A stretch of 64,000 bases of DNA from Chondrus crispus (GCF_000350225.1 NW_005179165.1:62001-126000), one strand, 5' to 3'; numbered from the stretch's first letter, positions 20,794 through 31,570 are shown. A program made the numbers and translations. Notes: generated by a model from the letters alone, not told the origin.

Positions 20794-23132
20794 CCGCGCG
20801 GTCTGGTCGTCAACCGCGCGGGACCCCTCACCCCTCCGTCAACGAGACAATGGAAAAAGGGGGGGGGATGATTCGTCGCCGGGTCACAGTAAAATTGCTT
20901 CCCTGGTTACGTGTTCTTTGCGTCGGTCCTCTTCTTCCCATTACCCTTCATGCCCTCGTTGGCTAGTACCCCCTTTCGTACAAGTCCATCGAGGCAGACG
21001 CATCATCCATCCTCGGCCAGCTGTCCAAATTACTACTGTGTAGGGGTGTTGGTGTTTCCAATTAACCCCCCCCCTGCGGCGTTCGTTTTCGGGGAGCGAT
21101 CGTTTCGCATTTTTCCGGGGCAAACTTCGCCGCTCCTCCTTAGCGGGACCTCCCCGGCTTGTGGAGAGGGTCAATCCTGAGTCCTTGGCCGATCTGGACT
21201 GCTCCTGCTCCTCGGTTCCCTACGACCACCCCCGTTTGCTTACCTTCCTTCCTGGTGCGCGGCGAGCATCCCTCTGGCAGCCCACCATTTCCCTCGTAGA
21301 AGTCGTACGCTTTCCCGTCTATATCGTCACCGACGACGCCCTCCGCGCGTTGGTATCCTCCGTGGCCAAGCTGGGGTCGACAGGTTGTTTGAGGGCTCTC
21401 CAGGTCCTGCCCGTGATGGGCATGACGGGGAGGTGGATCGTGCAGCCGAGGCCGCCGTCACGGCGCACGGCCTACTTGGCCGTCTCGTCGCGCGTGCCCT
21501 GACAGCACTGCGCGTGCCGCGAGGCGTTCTCCTGGTTGCTCACCGTGGTCGTCAAGGCGGGCCGACAGGGGCACGGAGACGTAGAGCGCGAGGCGGCGCG
21601 GGGTTGGGGAGCGCGGTGCGTGTTTGTGGTCGTAGACTGGCGAGCTGAACTCTTCCTCTTGCACACGGCGTGCAAGCGCCCTGTACGACAGCGGTTTGCG
21701 CACAGTGCTGTTCCTCAGGGGTTCCTACCTGACTTTTCCTGGCGAGGGACGGACTCGCTCATCCCCCTCCCTGTCTCAGGACTCCGGAGGCGTGTTGCCC
21801 TCCTTTTCTTCTGCCGGCGTATAGCTTCCGGCGACCCATTTCTTTTCCGCCTGCGCAGCGGGCTCACCGCGGCTCGTTTTTCGAAACAGTGCTCAACGTG
21901 TTTGCCTCCTCCTGTTCCTTGTTCCTTGGTGCCCCGCTCTTTCTCTCCCAGACGCGGAGGAGAAAGGGGCGACGAACGATCGGGAGCCCCTTGCCATTCG
22001 GTGGCGAGGGCGCAGCGTTGGGGTTTTCGTCTTATGCCTCGCGCCCCTCGCCCTTCCGGGGCGAGGGCGCGGACGCGCAACACGCGTCTCCTTCTTTGCG
22101 CCCCTCGCCCTTCCGGGGCGAGGGCGCGGACGCCTAACACGCGTCTCCTTCTTCGCGCCCCTCGCCCTTCGGGGGCGAGGGCGCGGATGCGCAACACGCG
22201 TCTCCTTCTTCGCGCCCCTGGCCCTTCCGGGGCGAGGGCGCGGACGCGCAACACGCGCGGAGCGGGGAAAGAAGGCCGGTGTCGAACAGGCTTTCTGACC
22301 CGTATTGCGATCGGCCCAGGGGTTGTGCGCGGTGTCGGTGCGCAACGAGCCGAGTCGGGGTGTCGCACCGCGTTCTACCACTATGACGTCGTCACTTCAT
22401 TAAACGCAACAGGCGGCGGTGGTGATTCGTACATTATCCCGCGGGGCATTGCGTGTCTCGTATGCCGACGTGCGTACGTTCGCTCACGTGAGTTGCCCTT
22501 TTTTTCGATTAATTTTCCGTTAATTTTTCCATTCCCGTGGTGGCGGATTGACACCGAGCGAGCGGGGCGCTGCGTGGGGTTGCCGCACTGTACGACAAGT
22601 GTCCCCATTTCTTCTCATTTTTTCACACCTCATCCGCCGGTAGTGCTGTCGAGACCGGGTCGGGGGTATGACAGTGTAGTTTTCTCCTTGCCCCAATTTT
22701 CGCGTATTAACCGTTGGCGGAGCTGCTCGTTGTCTCATCCGGGACCCCCATCCTCACGAGCCACAGTGACTCTCGGTCTCTACGCCCCGCTTTTCAGCTC
22801 CTCTCCACTATTATTCCAAGGGCTCCCGTGATTCCGTTGGGGTTGCCTCAGTCGTTGGACCTCCCCTCGCCGCGATGATCAGACTTAACGGAACGGCCGG
22901 TGACCCTGTTCGGGGGGGGGGTGTCCGACCTTTCAGCTCCGGAAGGGGTATTCGACTCCCCTTCGAGCTCTGCGTTTTCGTATCGTCGGTCACTGCGAGG
23001 TCGAGATCCTTGCTGGCAGTCCGTACTGCCTCGCCTTTACGTCGTGTGTGCTTGGGTTTCGGAAGTCAAATACGGCTTGACTTCTGTGCGGTCCTCACGT
23101 CAACCGTAACGAAGCGGTAGAGGGCCCCCCTC
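20794..23132. other. GC-rich region of the chromovirus between antisense ORF and pol
   Basis: Contains the 57-bp hairpin minisatellite at 22041-22268 and pyrimidine-rich leader-like sequence. Several long frames are by-products of GC content and the repeat. No domain seen. Confidence 0.55.
22041..22268. repeat. 57-bp minisatellite with palindromic core, four copies
   Basis: Units begin at 22041, 22098, 22155 and 22212. Each holds CGCCCCTCGCCC, a short loop, then GGGGCGAGGGCGCG, so each unit can fold into a GC-rich stem, followed by a spacer containing AACACGCGTCTCC. Copies differ at a few positions. Confidence 0.9.
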
Positions 23133-26100
23133 TCAAGCGTGAACTTCCGCGTTCACGTCAGACGTGAGGTTCCTGCCGGTGCGTCTCCGGAGGCGTTGGG
23201 CGTAACGAGACACCAACTCCTCCGGAACGTGAGTCCGTGCAGTCCATGTGGGCGTGTCGTAATCCGCCCACTTGATGAGGAACTCGATTGTTCCGTCCTC
23301 CATGGCTCGATGCCGGAGTAATCGTTCCACGGCATACTGCGTGCCCTCGGTGACCTTGTCGGCAAGGTAGCTTGGGGCTGTCGTACTCGCCCGTGGCGCG
23401 CCCGTCGGTGGTGGCGCGTACACGCAGCGGTCTGCGGAGACGCGCTCGGTGACACCATCACGATCGATCGTGATGGTTCGCCGGTCGTTAGCGAGTACGC
23501 GGTATGGCCCAACGGCGGGCGACGCGAGTTTGTTAGACGTCTTTGCCCCATCGGTGGGGTTCAGGTAGACGTAATTACCCGGCTTGATACGTGCGTTGAG
23601 CCGTCTGACGCGCTTATCGAAGTCGTGCTTGTACCGAGCCTGCGTCCGGCGCAGGCTCCCGTACGCCTTCTGGATTGTGTCGTCCAACGTCTTGAGGAAC
23701 TCAGCGCGCGCGTTGCCCCTATCGGACGGGGGCGCGTCACCGTCGGCTCTACGTAGAGAGAACTCCGGCGGGGGTCGGCTGAGGACGAGCTCGAAGGGTG
23801 TGGTACTCGTCGTACGATGTACGTGGGAGTTGTGCGCGTACGTGAGCGGTCCCACGTACACGTCCCAGTCGTCCTGATGTTCGCCGACGTAATTGCGTAA
23901 CATCGAAGCGATCGTCCGATTGTATCGCTCGACCTGCCCGTTCGTCTGGGGGTGGTACGCCGACGTGTACAAGTTCGTCACCCCTAGGACACGGCACGAG
24001 CTGTGGAAGAACTTCGCGTTAAACTGCGGTCCGTTATCCGACAGTAGCGAGCGTGGGACGCCGTATTTAAATACCCACGCGTCGCAGAACGCGACGGCGA
24101 CCGTGTACGCGGTTACGGTCCGCAGTGCCACAACTTGAGTCAGCTTGGTGAAACGGTCCGTAATTACGAGAAGGAACCGTTTCCCTGCCTTCGTCTTGGG
24201 TGGCGGTCCCAAGGTGTCGATGGTGGGGCTCTCAAGCGGCCGTGTTGCCGGAAACAACTTCAAACGGTTGAGGTGTTTTCGCAACTTAACACGGTTCATC
24301 GCGCAGGTTCGGCACCCTCGCACCGTAGCTGCGACATCTGCTGCGAGATGGGGCCAGTAGTACTCGCGACGGAGCGCGAAGTACATACGGTTCTGGCCCG
24401 GGTGCCCCGCGATCGTTGGTGTGTGGCAGAGCTGAAGCAGCCGAGCCCGTAGCGTCCGAGGCACCACGACCTGCACGATGTCAGGGTCGAATGGGTGCCT
24501 CCGTTTGAGCACCCCGTGGTGGTCCTCGAAGAACGCGGAGTCCCGGGACTCTGACTGTCGTGCCAGTACGGTCTGGCAGAAGTCATCCACGCGTTGCTCT
24601 TCGGCTATCTCCTCTAACGTAAGAGGGGCCGGAAGGTTGTCCTGCGGAGGGGCGACCGCGGAGGCGGGCGCGCCAACTTCGGGTTGTTCGGCGCGCTCGA
24701 TGTCGACAGCGTGGAACTCGTCGTTCTCCTCCCAGAACGAGGTGGGTCCTTCAAGAGCGGGGGCCTCGTCGTCGCCCCTCGGCTCGTCGCGCGTACGGAC
24801 GCGCGAACCTCTTGGCGATCCAGCTTGGTTCCTTGTTGTCACGAAGACATGGACGGCCTTGTGATCGCAGCTTGCGGTACAGACGTGGTCCGCGAGCTCG
24901 TCCGACATGTCACGGACGGTCGTACCCGCATCGAAGGTGGGAATGTCGTCATCCACCTCGACGACTGGGCGAGGGTCGTCGGTGACCCTTGGCGACACAA
25001 GGCGTGACAGGGCATCGGGCACCTGGTGCACGCGCCCGGGGCGGTACTGGATGGTGAAGTCGTATTCCGCCAACCGCAGTCGCCACCGGGTAGGCCTTCC
25101 GGAACTCTCCGTGAGGGACATAAGCCATCGGAGGGCATCATGGTCCGTCCGGACGATGAACTTGGTACCTTCGATGTACGGCCGTAGTGTGCGGACGGCC
25201 CATACTACGGCAAAGCATTCGCGCTCCGTAGCGCTGTAGTTGCGCTCACTATCGGACAGTGAGTACGACCAATACCCCACGGGGCGCCAGTCGTTGGCGC
25301 CTTCGTGTTCCTGGAGCAACGTACAGCCCAGTTGATAGGCACTAGCATCCGTGTCGATCATGTACGGCCGACCGTACCGCGGCAATGCTAGGATCGGCGG
25401 GGAAATCATCCGCTTCTTCAACGCTTCGAACGCTTGAAGTTGCAGCTCGGTCGGGTCGTCGAAGTTAGGGTCCGCATCCTTGCGCGTCATGTCCGTTAAT
25501 GGGCGCGCAATCTTCGCGAACCCCTTCACGAAGCGGCGGTAGACGTTGCACGCTCCGAGGTACCAGCGCACCTGCGTCAACGTCCTCGGAAACGTGAACG
25601 TCTTGAAGGCGTCCGCCGCCGCTTCGGCTACGCTCAGCTTACCTGGGGAAATGACGTGCCCCAGGGAGTGCACCTTCGGTTGGAAGAAGCTACACTTCTT
25701 GAGCTTGAGGGAGATTCCCGCGCTCCTCAGCAAGCTCAAGACAGTGTCGAGATGCTTCGCGTGTTCTCCGTCCGTACGGGAGAACACGATGACATCATCC
25801 AGGTAGACGAGGCATATCTGCCATCGGACGCCAAATAGGATGATGTCGAGGGCACGTTGGAAGGTGGCCGGTGCCCCTTTTAGCCCGAACGGCATACGCA
25901 AATGGCGAAACGTTCCCATATGCGTAGTGAACGTGGTCTTGTCCCGGTCTTCCGGAGCGACGGGGATCTGCCAATAACCGGAATTGCAGTCCAACGTCGT
26001 GAAGACGGCTGCATCTCCGAGCGAATCGATGCAGTCGTCCATCCGGGGCAGCGGATACGAATCCGCTGCGGTCTTCGCGTTGAGACGCCGGTAGTCCACG

Positions 26101-27656
26101 CAGAACCGAAGAGAGCCGTCTTTCTTCGGTACGAGCACCACGGGAGACGCCCACTCGGTGCTTGCGGGTTCGATACCCCTGCGTTCAACATTTTGTTGAC
26201 TTCCTTTGGCGACAATCTCACGCATAGCCGGCCCCTTTCGGTAGGGCATTGAACGTATCGGCTTCGTACCCGGTTCGAGGGGAATGCGGTGTTCGGTCGC
26301 TCGGATCGTTCCGAACGCCCCGCTCCACAGGCTCGAGTGCTTACGGAGCATCTCGAGCACGTGGCCCCGGAACTTGTCATCATCGATGTATGACAAGTCG
26401 ATTTCTTTTTCCCAATCCTCCGGCGGATTTTCGGGATCCTTTTTAGAGGCGGGTGCACTGCCCCCTTCCGGCGGAGGGCACTTCTCCGGTCGGCCGTCCG
26501 TACCGGCTCCTCTCTTCTCAACGGTTGCCCCCTGGGCGGAGCCTCGTCGACCAGCTCCTGCCGTTCCGACTTGATCGGCCAAGTCGGTGAGGTGTAGCGC
26601 GTGCGCGATCCCCTCGGCGATGCGACGTTCGGGCGTCAAGATCGCGAGGGGGTTGCGCTTCGCGTATTCCACGACGGTGTGCTTCGGAAGCCCCCTTTCC
26701 TGTCGCGAAAAGTTCGCGACGATGACGTCGAAGGTCTGGTTCGGCAGGACCTCGACGACGCCTTTCGTCAGCCTCACTCCATGTTGGTGTTGGAGTAACG
26801 GCTTCGGTTCTATAAACACGAGGCCCCTCCCCGTCGTGGTAACGCGCACACGGGCCTGCGACCTCGCGGGGATGGTAACCCAGCGGGCGATTCGGATCGC
26901 CTGCGGGGCTTCGTCGCGTGCGTCAGCCCGGCTTGTCTGACGTCCGTGCCGCCTGGTTGGGGGAGTCGGCTCCCCTTTCCCGTCGACGATGGCAACGGAG
27001 CCACCTTGGCGGAGCTCCAACCGTTGAGCTTCAATGTCGATACTTCGTACGTGTGTATCGATGAAGGCCGTACCAAGGAGGACCGGCACGGCGAGCTGGT
27101 CCGCCACGACGAACGGAATTCGGAACGTCGTGTTCCTCAACCGCACGGCCAGACGTACGACAGCCGAGAGCTTAAGCGGGTTGCTATTCGCGCCTGCCAA
27201 TCGTGGCAGTGGCGCGTCGCGGATGACGTACCGCGCCCAATCGGGAGGAAGGTCGGCCTTCCTCACCAGATTGTACCCCGAGCACGTGTCAACGGCGATC
27301 GTGCGGGGCTTGAAGGCATTCCCCTCCGTGGCTATCGAGCCGAGGACGTTGTAAATCTTCGACGTCATAAGACAAATGACGCCGTCGACCACCTTTGGCG
27401 TGCCCGGTTCGGCGAGATCGTTCCGCCTGGGCCGGCGGCGGCGGTTTCGACTTCTCTTCCGCGTCCCTCGGCCTTGGTCGCGGGGCGCCCTTCGGTCGGC
27501 CGCGTCCCCGCGACAAGTCGCGTTCGTACGCGGCTTGAATTCTTCTGGCGGCCCCGGGTCCTCCTGGGTCGGGCCGCTGGCGCGTTCGATGCGCTTCTTG
27601 TTAGGCATTTGGCTCACGGTTGCCACAGTGCCGTCCTCCATGTGCGCCGGGCTCAC
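23133..27656 (-). CDS. pol: Chromovirus Pol polyprotein: protease, reverse transcriptase, RNase H, integrase, chromodomain
   Basis: A 1,507-residue open frame. Domains in order: a basic N-terminal tract; aspartic protease with DTCSG at about 123; reverse transcriptase about 440-650 with FCVDYRRLN and the catalytic YLDD near 618; RNase H from about 760 with DTDAS and ATERE; integrase zinc module near 1080-1125 (HPGQNRMY ... CRTCAMN) and core from about 1146 (IDTLGP, SDNGPQF, PQTNGQVERYN); then a chromodomain near 1430-1490 (YAVERLLRHR, EFLIKWADYD, TWTARTHVPEEL). RT type and domain order place it in Ty3/Metaviridae, chromovirus branch, whose chromodomain steers integration to marked chromatin. 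It lies downstream of the gag-like ORFs. Confidence 0.95.
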   Translation of the reverse strand: MSPAHMEDGTVATVSQMPNKKRIERASGPTQEDPGPPEEFKPRTNATCRGDAADRRAPRDQGRGTRKRSRNRRRRPRRNDLAEPGTPKVVDGVICLMTSKIYNVLGSIATEGNAFKPRTIAVDTCSGYNLVRKADLPPDWARYVIRDAPLPRLAGANSNPLKLSAVVRLAVRLRNTTFRIPFVVADQLAVPVLLGTAFIDTHVRSIDIEAQRLELRQGGSVAIVDGKGEPTPPTRRHGRQTSRADARDEAPQAIRIARWVTIPARSQARVRVTTTGRGLVFIEPKPLLQHQHGVRLTKGVVEVLPNQTFDVIVANFSRQERGLPKHTVVEYAKRNPLAILTPERRIAEGIAHALHLTDLADQVGTAGAGRRGSAQGATVEKRGAGTDGRPEKCPPPEGGSAPASKKDPENPPEDWEKEIDLSYIDDDKFRGHVLEMLRKHSSLWSGAFGTIRATEHRIPLEPGTKPIRSMPYRKGPAMREIVAKGSQQNVERRGIEPASTEWASPVVLVPKKDGSLRFCVDYRRLNAKTAADSYPLPRMDDCIDSLGDAAVFTTLDCNSGYWQIPVAPEDRDKTTFTTHMGTFRHLRMPFGLKGAPATFQRALDIILFGVRWQICLVYLDDVIVFSRTDGEHAKHLDTVLSLLRSAGISLKLKKCSFFQPKVHSLGHVISPGKLSVAEAAADAFKTFTFPRTLTQVRWYLGACNVYRRFVKGFAKIARPLTDMTRKDADPNFDDPTELQLQAFEALKKRMISPPILALPRYGRPYMIDTDASAYQLGCTLLQEHEGANDWRPVGYWSYSLSDSERNYSATERECFAVVWAVRTLRPYIEGTKFIVRTDHDALRWLMSLTESSGRPTRWRLRLAEYDFTIQYRPGRVHQVPDALSRLVSPRVTDDPRPVVEVDDDIPTFDAGTTVRDMSDELADHVCTASCDHKAVHVFVTTRNQAGSPRGSRVRTRDEPRGDDEAPALEGPTSFWEENDEFHAVDIERAEQPEVGAPASAVAPPQDNLPAPLTLEEIAEEQRVDDFCQTVLARQSESRDSAFFEDHHGVLKRRHPFDPDIVQVVVPRTLRARLLQLCHTPTIAGHPGQNRMYFALRREYYWPHLAADVAATVRGCRTCAMNRVKLRKHLNRLKLFPATRPLESPTIDTLGPPPKTKAGKRFLLVITDRFTKLTQVVALRTVTAYTVAVAFCDAWVFKYGVPRSLLSDNGPQFNAKFFHSSCRVLGVTNLYTSAYHPQTNGQVERYNRTIASMLRNYVGEHQDDWDVYVGPLTYAHNSHVHRTTSTTPFELVLSRPPPEFSLRRADGDAPPSDRGNARAEFLKTLDDTIQKAYGSLRRTQARYKHDFDKRVRRLNARIKPGNYVYLNPTDGAKTSNKLASPAVGPYRVLANDRRTITIDRDGVTERVSADRCVYAPPPTGAPRASTTAPSYLADKVTEGTQYAVERLLRHRAMEDGTIEFLIKWADYDTPTWTARTHVPEELVSRYAQRLRRRTGRNLTSDVNAEVHA

Positions 27657-27895
27657 GGTTGTCTCGGTGTGCTTGTGCGGGGTTGAGGGGAATAATATCG
27701 GTAAACATTCCCCTCCCCCGCCGGGGACAAATAGGGGCGGGTCTAGGTTGGTGTGACAAGACGGTTCACGCGACTGCGCGAACGTAACCGTCTTTACGGG
27801 TTTTTCGAACTACCCGAGCTGTCAGTGCTATTCGCCTGGATATCGTTAGCTAGCGCGTCGACGGGCCCCTGGCCGCGCGGATGGGGACGGTTTCC

Positions 27896-28915
27896 TCACC
27901 CCGACTGGGCATCTTCCACGAAGTAATCGGATACTTTGGGGCCTTGCATTGCAACGTCCGGCCGTTGCAATATTCGGGGGGCAGAGGGAACGGTCTCTCC
28001 TCCGCCTCCTTCCGTGGGCTGGGGGTATGTTTCCCCAGCCCAATCTTGGAGGTACATGATGGCGTTCTGTACCCCTTGGGGCAACGGGGGTCGGCCCCGG
28101 TCGCCTCGCCCATCTCGACGGGTATATCGCGTATCCATCCGACGAGGGTCACGTCGATCCCTTTGATCGGTCCCCGGGTATCGGTACCCGCCTTCACGAG
28201 GGGCAAAACGGACGCCCCCACCCGATCGGCTCGGGTCACCTCGACGCGGGCCTCGGTCTGCCCGCGTAGACTGGTGGATGAGATTGCGCATTCCGGGGCG
28301 CGTCTCCATCTGATAGCGGTAGTTCCTGTACGGCGTGAACTGACGTTGTTCAGGCGACAGGAACGGGCACGCGTACATGGCGTGGCCGTACGTCCGGCAC
28401 AGCCAACAAATGTACGCGCTGCCAACGGTCGACGCGAAAGTCGCCGCGTGGCGTGCCTCCTCATCGGTGAGTCGAGGCACGTTAGACAGCCCGCGGTCTC
28501 CTTCTCGACGGGAGATATCCAGCTCGGCCATGTTGTGGTTCGGACCACCCGTGGCCCTCGGGGTGTGCGCGAACGCCGTTGCGAAGCTTCCGGTCGAACC
28601 TGTGGAAGCTGGCGTAGGGGGTCGGCCTCCTGCCCGGTCGAAGCCTCGCGTAATGAGGACAGGGTCGGCCTGCCACTCATCTTCTCCAATGTGGAGGGCG
28701 GTCGCCGGCGAACTCGTTCCGTGCGACCTTGGCGTTCGGAATTCCTTCGCTGCCGGCTTCGGGTCCGGCAGCGGCAACCCGCGACGGGCGCGGTAGGTTG
28801 TACGCTCGGCCGTGGCGATACGGCGAATCGTGGAGAGTTCGGTCTTCTGTTGTCCGGGCAACCGTTGTACCGTCTCTGCCACTGCGGCCCGGGTCGCAGT
28901 GGATAACCCACGCAC
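27896..28915 (-). CDS. Chromovirus zinc-knuckle ORF (nucleocapsid-like)
   Basis: A 339-residue ORF between the gag-like ORF and pol. It is Arg/Gly/Pro-rich and holds one CCHC knuckle, CWLCRTYGHAMYAC (CX2CX4HX4C), near residue 170, as in retrotransposon nucleocapsids. Its start overlaps the end of the upstream ORF by a few bases. A nucleic-acid-binding role in the particle is expected from the family. Confidence 0.65.
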   Translation of the reverse strand: MRGLSTATRAAVAETVQRLPGQQKTELSTIRRIATAERTTYRARRGLPLPDPKPAAKEFRTPRSHGTSSPATALHIGEDEWQADPVLITRGFDRAGGRPPTPASTGSTGSFATAFAHTPRATGGPNHNMAELDISRREGDRGLSNVPRLTDEEARHAATFASTVGSAYICWLCRTYGHAMYACPFLSPEQRQFTPYRNYRYQMETRPGMRNLIHQSTRADRGPRRGDPSRSGGGVRFAPREGGYRYPGTDQRDRRDPRRMDTRYTRRDGRGDRGRPPLPQGVQNAIMYLQDWAGETYPQPTEGGGGETVPSAPRILQRPDVAMQGPKVSDYFVEDAQSG

Positions 28916-28918
28916 GAA

Positions 28919-30355
28919 CTAGTGCGCGAGGGATTGTTCTGAGAACACGGCCGTGCATCGGAACGCGGCGGATTCCAGCCGGTCTGCGAACGCGTTCTCG
29001 GTTTCGTGAGGGAGCTGTCGCGGCGACGCGACAGCATCAAACGCTTCCCCTAACACGTCGTCGGTTAGGTAGCCTTTGATAAATTGGTTGACGAGACCAG
29101 GCCAGCTTGTGTCGTCGTGCAGCTGGCCGGCGCGGAGGCCGCGCATGGTGTAACTCGTATACAACCGCTCCGCGTCCCGCTCGAGGAAGTGAGCGAAGAC
29201 ACGGATTGCCACACCTTCGGTCAGGTGCTGGGCATTGAAGGTTATCCGGATATCCTTCAAGAACGGGAGCAACTGAACCGCGTCAGTACCGTCGAAGCTC
29301 TTCATCGTGGGACGGAGCGCACGGCAGCGTTGGACGTACTTCGCGATCCGTCGGGCGTCACCCGAGGTAACGAGCCTCGAGGTGTTGTCCAACCGATACA
29401 TGCCGTAGTTCGCGACGGCGCTGAACTCCTGTATCATGGTTTGGACGGGCTCGAGCCCGGGTTCGGCGGGACCCAACGTTCCGAACGGCGTGACGGGCAA
29501 CGTTCGGACGTCGACGGGGCCGGGATGCGCGGTAAGATCCGTTGGCTGGTAGCCGCCCCACCGAGGATCGAAGGGGAGAATCGGTTCCCCTGATCCGCGG
29601 GCGACTCCTCCACGGCCACGGTCGGGTTCGTCCGGTACCCGTCGGGACTGCCGCATGCTTCCGGATGCATACGGCAGGGCTTGAGTCTCGGACGCGAAGT
29701 TTGCGTCCGCCGTCCGCTTGATGTCCTCCGCCCTCTGACTTGTGACGGCTCCAGTCGGGGGCCACTCCTGCGCTCCAGATGCGCCCGGAGGAACAGTGGC
29801 ACCGGGCCCACTCGAGGGGGCTCCAGGCGGCCTCTCGGCCGAGGTCTGTTCCATCTCACGGGCACGGCGGCGCGTTGAGTTGAGCTCCGCCGCCATGTGC
29901 GCGAACGCTCCCATCTGCTCGGCTGATGAGAAGGGTTGCGGGTCGCGTCGGACCCCGGAGTTTGCACTCGCGGGTCGACCCGCAACGTCCACGGCGGGTG
30001 AATCGATGCGCGCCTCTTCGACCAGTACCAAACGGGACTGTAGCTGGTCGACGAGGGCGCGCAGGTTCTCCAAGGACTGGGTTACGCGCTCAAACCTTCC
30101 TTTGCGGAGGGAGCGCAACTCATCCATACAGCGGGCGTAGACGCTGTCGGAGACGTCGATACGGAGGGATGTTCGGACATCTTCGATATACTCCGCGATG
30201 CGATCGTACATCGCGGGAGCGCGTCCTTCGGAGAAGTCGGGCGACGGTTCGCGGTCTCGAGGACCAGCGTCGCCGTCGCCGACTCGGACGCAGAGCGCGG
30301 CCTCTCGCACATTGGCGGGCTCCGAGCGAATCGAGGTGGGATATTCGCCACTCAT
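28919..30355 (-). CDS. gag: Chromovirus Gag-like protein
   Basis: A 478-residue ORF nearest the 5' LTR. The first half is charged and contains a probable coiled coil (about 60-110). The second half, from about 300, has the helical, Trp/Phe-containing profile of Ty3 Gag capsid regions (KSFDGTDAVQLLPFLKDI, HFLERDAERLY, WPGLVNQFIKGYL, ENAFADRLESAAFRC). Position and order before the knuckle ORF and pol fit Gag; identification is by pattern. Confidence 0.75.
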   Translation of the reverse strand: MSGEYPTSIRSEPANVREAALCVRVGDGDAGPRDREPSPDFSEGRAPAMYDRIAEYIEDVRTSLRIDVSDSVYARCMDELRSLRKGRFERVTQSLENLRALVDQLQSRLVLVEEARIDSPAVDVAGRPASANSGVRRDPQPFSSAEQMGAFAHMAAELNSTRRRAREMEQTSAERPPGAPSSGPGATVPPGASGAQEWPPTGAVTSQRAEDIKRTADANFASETQALPYASGSMRQSRRVPDEPDRGRGGVARGSGEPILPFDPRWGGYQPTDLTAHPGPVDVRTLPVTPFGTLGPAEPGLEPVQTMIQEFSAVANYGMYRLDNTSRLVTSGDARRIAKYVQRCRALRPTMKSFDGTDAVQLLPFLKDIRITFNAQHLTEGVAIRVFAHFLERDAERLYTSYTMRGLRAGQLHDDTSWPGLVNQFIKGYLTDDVLGEAFDAVASPRQLPHETENAFADRLESAAFRCTAVFSEQSLAH

Positions 30356-30414
30356 CTCGACGCATACGGACGCAGAGGTAAACGATAGTGTTCTCGGTTC
30401 GATCTTGAGAGTCT

Positions 30415-30432
30415 TCTAGGTCGGGAGACCAC
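30415..30432 (-). promoter_or_regulatory. Probable primer-binding site of the chromovirus
   Basis: One base inside the 5' LTR, the minus strand reads TGGTCTCCCGACC. TGG at this place pairs with the CCA end of a tRNA, the usual minus-strand primer of LTR elements. The tRNA cannot be named from sequence alone. Confidence 0.55.
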
Positions 30433-30433
30433 T

Positions 30434-31032
30434 GTAGTATAATCACCCCCAACGACGAGGGGGGTGAGTACCGACAGTTCGGGAAGGCCCCGATCGGCGG
30501 GAAGACAGAAGCACGGCCCACCCACGGTACCGAGCACGGGCTCGAGGAAGCGGTGGTAGAGCGGGATCGGGGAGGACGCGCGCACGCGCGAGCGGTTCTA
30601 CGCCTCGACGCCCCGGAGCGGTACTGGGTGACGTTCCAGTACCGACGGGCGGAGGCGGAGCCGGCTCGTGGGCGTGCTACGCGCGTCCTCAACCCGCGCG
30701 CGGTGCTACTTCTAGGTAAAACGGACAGAAGTAACTAAAAGTAAGCGGGCGGACCAAGGTGGAGGATCCTTGACAAGTCCGTGCTTGTCGTCCTCCACCG
30801 CCGGCGGTCCGCTCATATTTATTGTACATTGTAGTCTATCATAACTGTACAGTAGTGCCGGTCGACCGACACTGTAACGCTATCAGCCGTCGGGGCTGAG
30901 AGTCCACGTGTAGTACGTGTCCCGTACACGTGGAGGACACGTGTGTGCGCGCGTAGCTGTAAGGCTCGTGCCTTACTGTCGCTGATCTAATCCTAATCTA
31001 ATTTCCGAATTTGCGTTTGGGGTTATACCACA
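30434..31032 (-). repeat. Chromovirus LTR (5' LTR in element orientation)
   Basis: Mate of the LTR at 16048, about 98.7 percent identical by eye. Outer edge abuts GCGAG at 31033-31037. Confidence 0.95.
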
Positions 31033-31037
31033 GCGAG

Positions 31038-31570
31038 CATTCCATCCCGGGCAAGCCGTCCCACCAACAAGACCACCACCTCATCCTATACACGCGCGCT
31101 TCTTCTCTCTACCTCGTCGCAGCCGGCCACAGCGGGCCCTCAACCGGCCAACTCGTCGCGGAGCACTGTTTGACCCACCTGCCCACTCTCCTGCACCACC
31201 GCGCGCTGCGCTTCGCGCCGAACTCCCCCACGACGCTGGCCTCGCTGCAACGAGACATCTCGCAGCTCGACCGGGACGTCGCAGCGGCGCGTGTGCGCCG
31301 GGTCGACGATCTGCCTGCTCATCCACTCGCAGCAGCAACTGCTAGTGGCCAACGTCGGCTACTCGTGAGCCATCGTCCTTTCGCGCGCGGGCGTGCGGGC
31401 GCTGACCACGGACCACAAGTGCGCGGACGCGCAGGAGCTAGCGCACGTGCAGCGCGCGGGCGGCTGGGTCGTGGGCGGGCTGGTCAACGGGCACATCTCG
31501 ATGACGCGCGCCGTGGGCGACGACGAGCTCAAGGCGCACCCGCACCTGACGGCGATCGGGGGCGCGGAAG
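31038..31570 (+). pseudogene. PP2C-type protein phosphatase fragment
   Basis: Continues the frame left at 16047. Recognisable PP2C pieces: SIPGKPSHQQDHHLI and LVAAGHSGPSTGQLVAEH (where active enzymes have an FDGHGG motif); after a frame change, ICLLIHSQQQLLVANVGYS, then IVLSRAGVRALTTDHK, RAGGWVVGGLVNGHI and MTRAVGDDELKAHP. The metal-binding DG pair has become AAG, and the VGDS Asp is Tyr, so even the folded part would lack key residues. It was a Ser/Thr phosphatase gene or a captured part of one, later hit by the chromovirus near its 5' end. Confidence 0.75.

Larger units (their letters stand above)
16048..31032 (-). mobile_element. Ty3-type LTR retrotransposon (chromovirus) with antisense ORF, whole-looking
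   Basis: LTRs at 16048-16647 and 30434-31032 start TGTAGTATAATC and end TTATACCACA on the plus strand. They differ at about eight positions in 600, so the copy is young. Both sides carry GCGAG (16043-16047 and 31033-31037), a 5-bp target duplication. The element reads right to left: primer site next to the right LTR, gag-like ORF, zinc-knuckle ORF, pol with a C-terminal chromodomain, a long 3' region, then a purine tract beside the left LTR. The gag and pol frames are long and open; it looks whole. At 15 kb it is large for the family because about 6.5 kb lie between pol and the 3' LTR, including a 762-codon ORF on the opposite strand. It interrupts a PP2C-like gene. Confidence 0.93.

Noticed and set aside
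21536-22831. 431-codon ORF spanning the 57-bp repeat
   Set aside because: Kept open by GC content and the 57-bp unit being a multiple of three; the peptide is a simple repeat.
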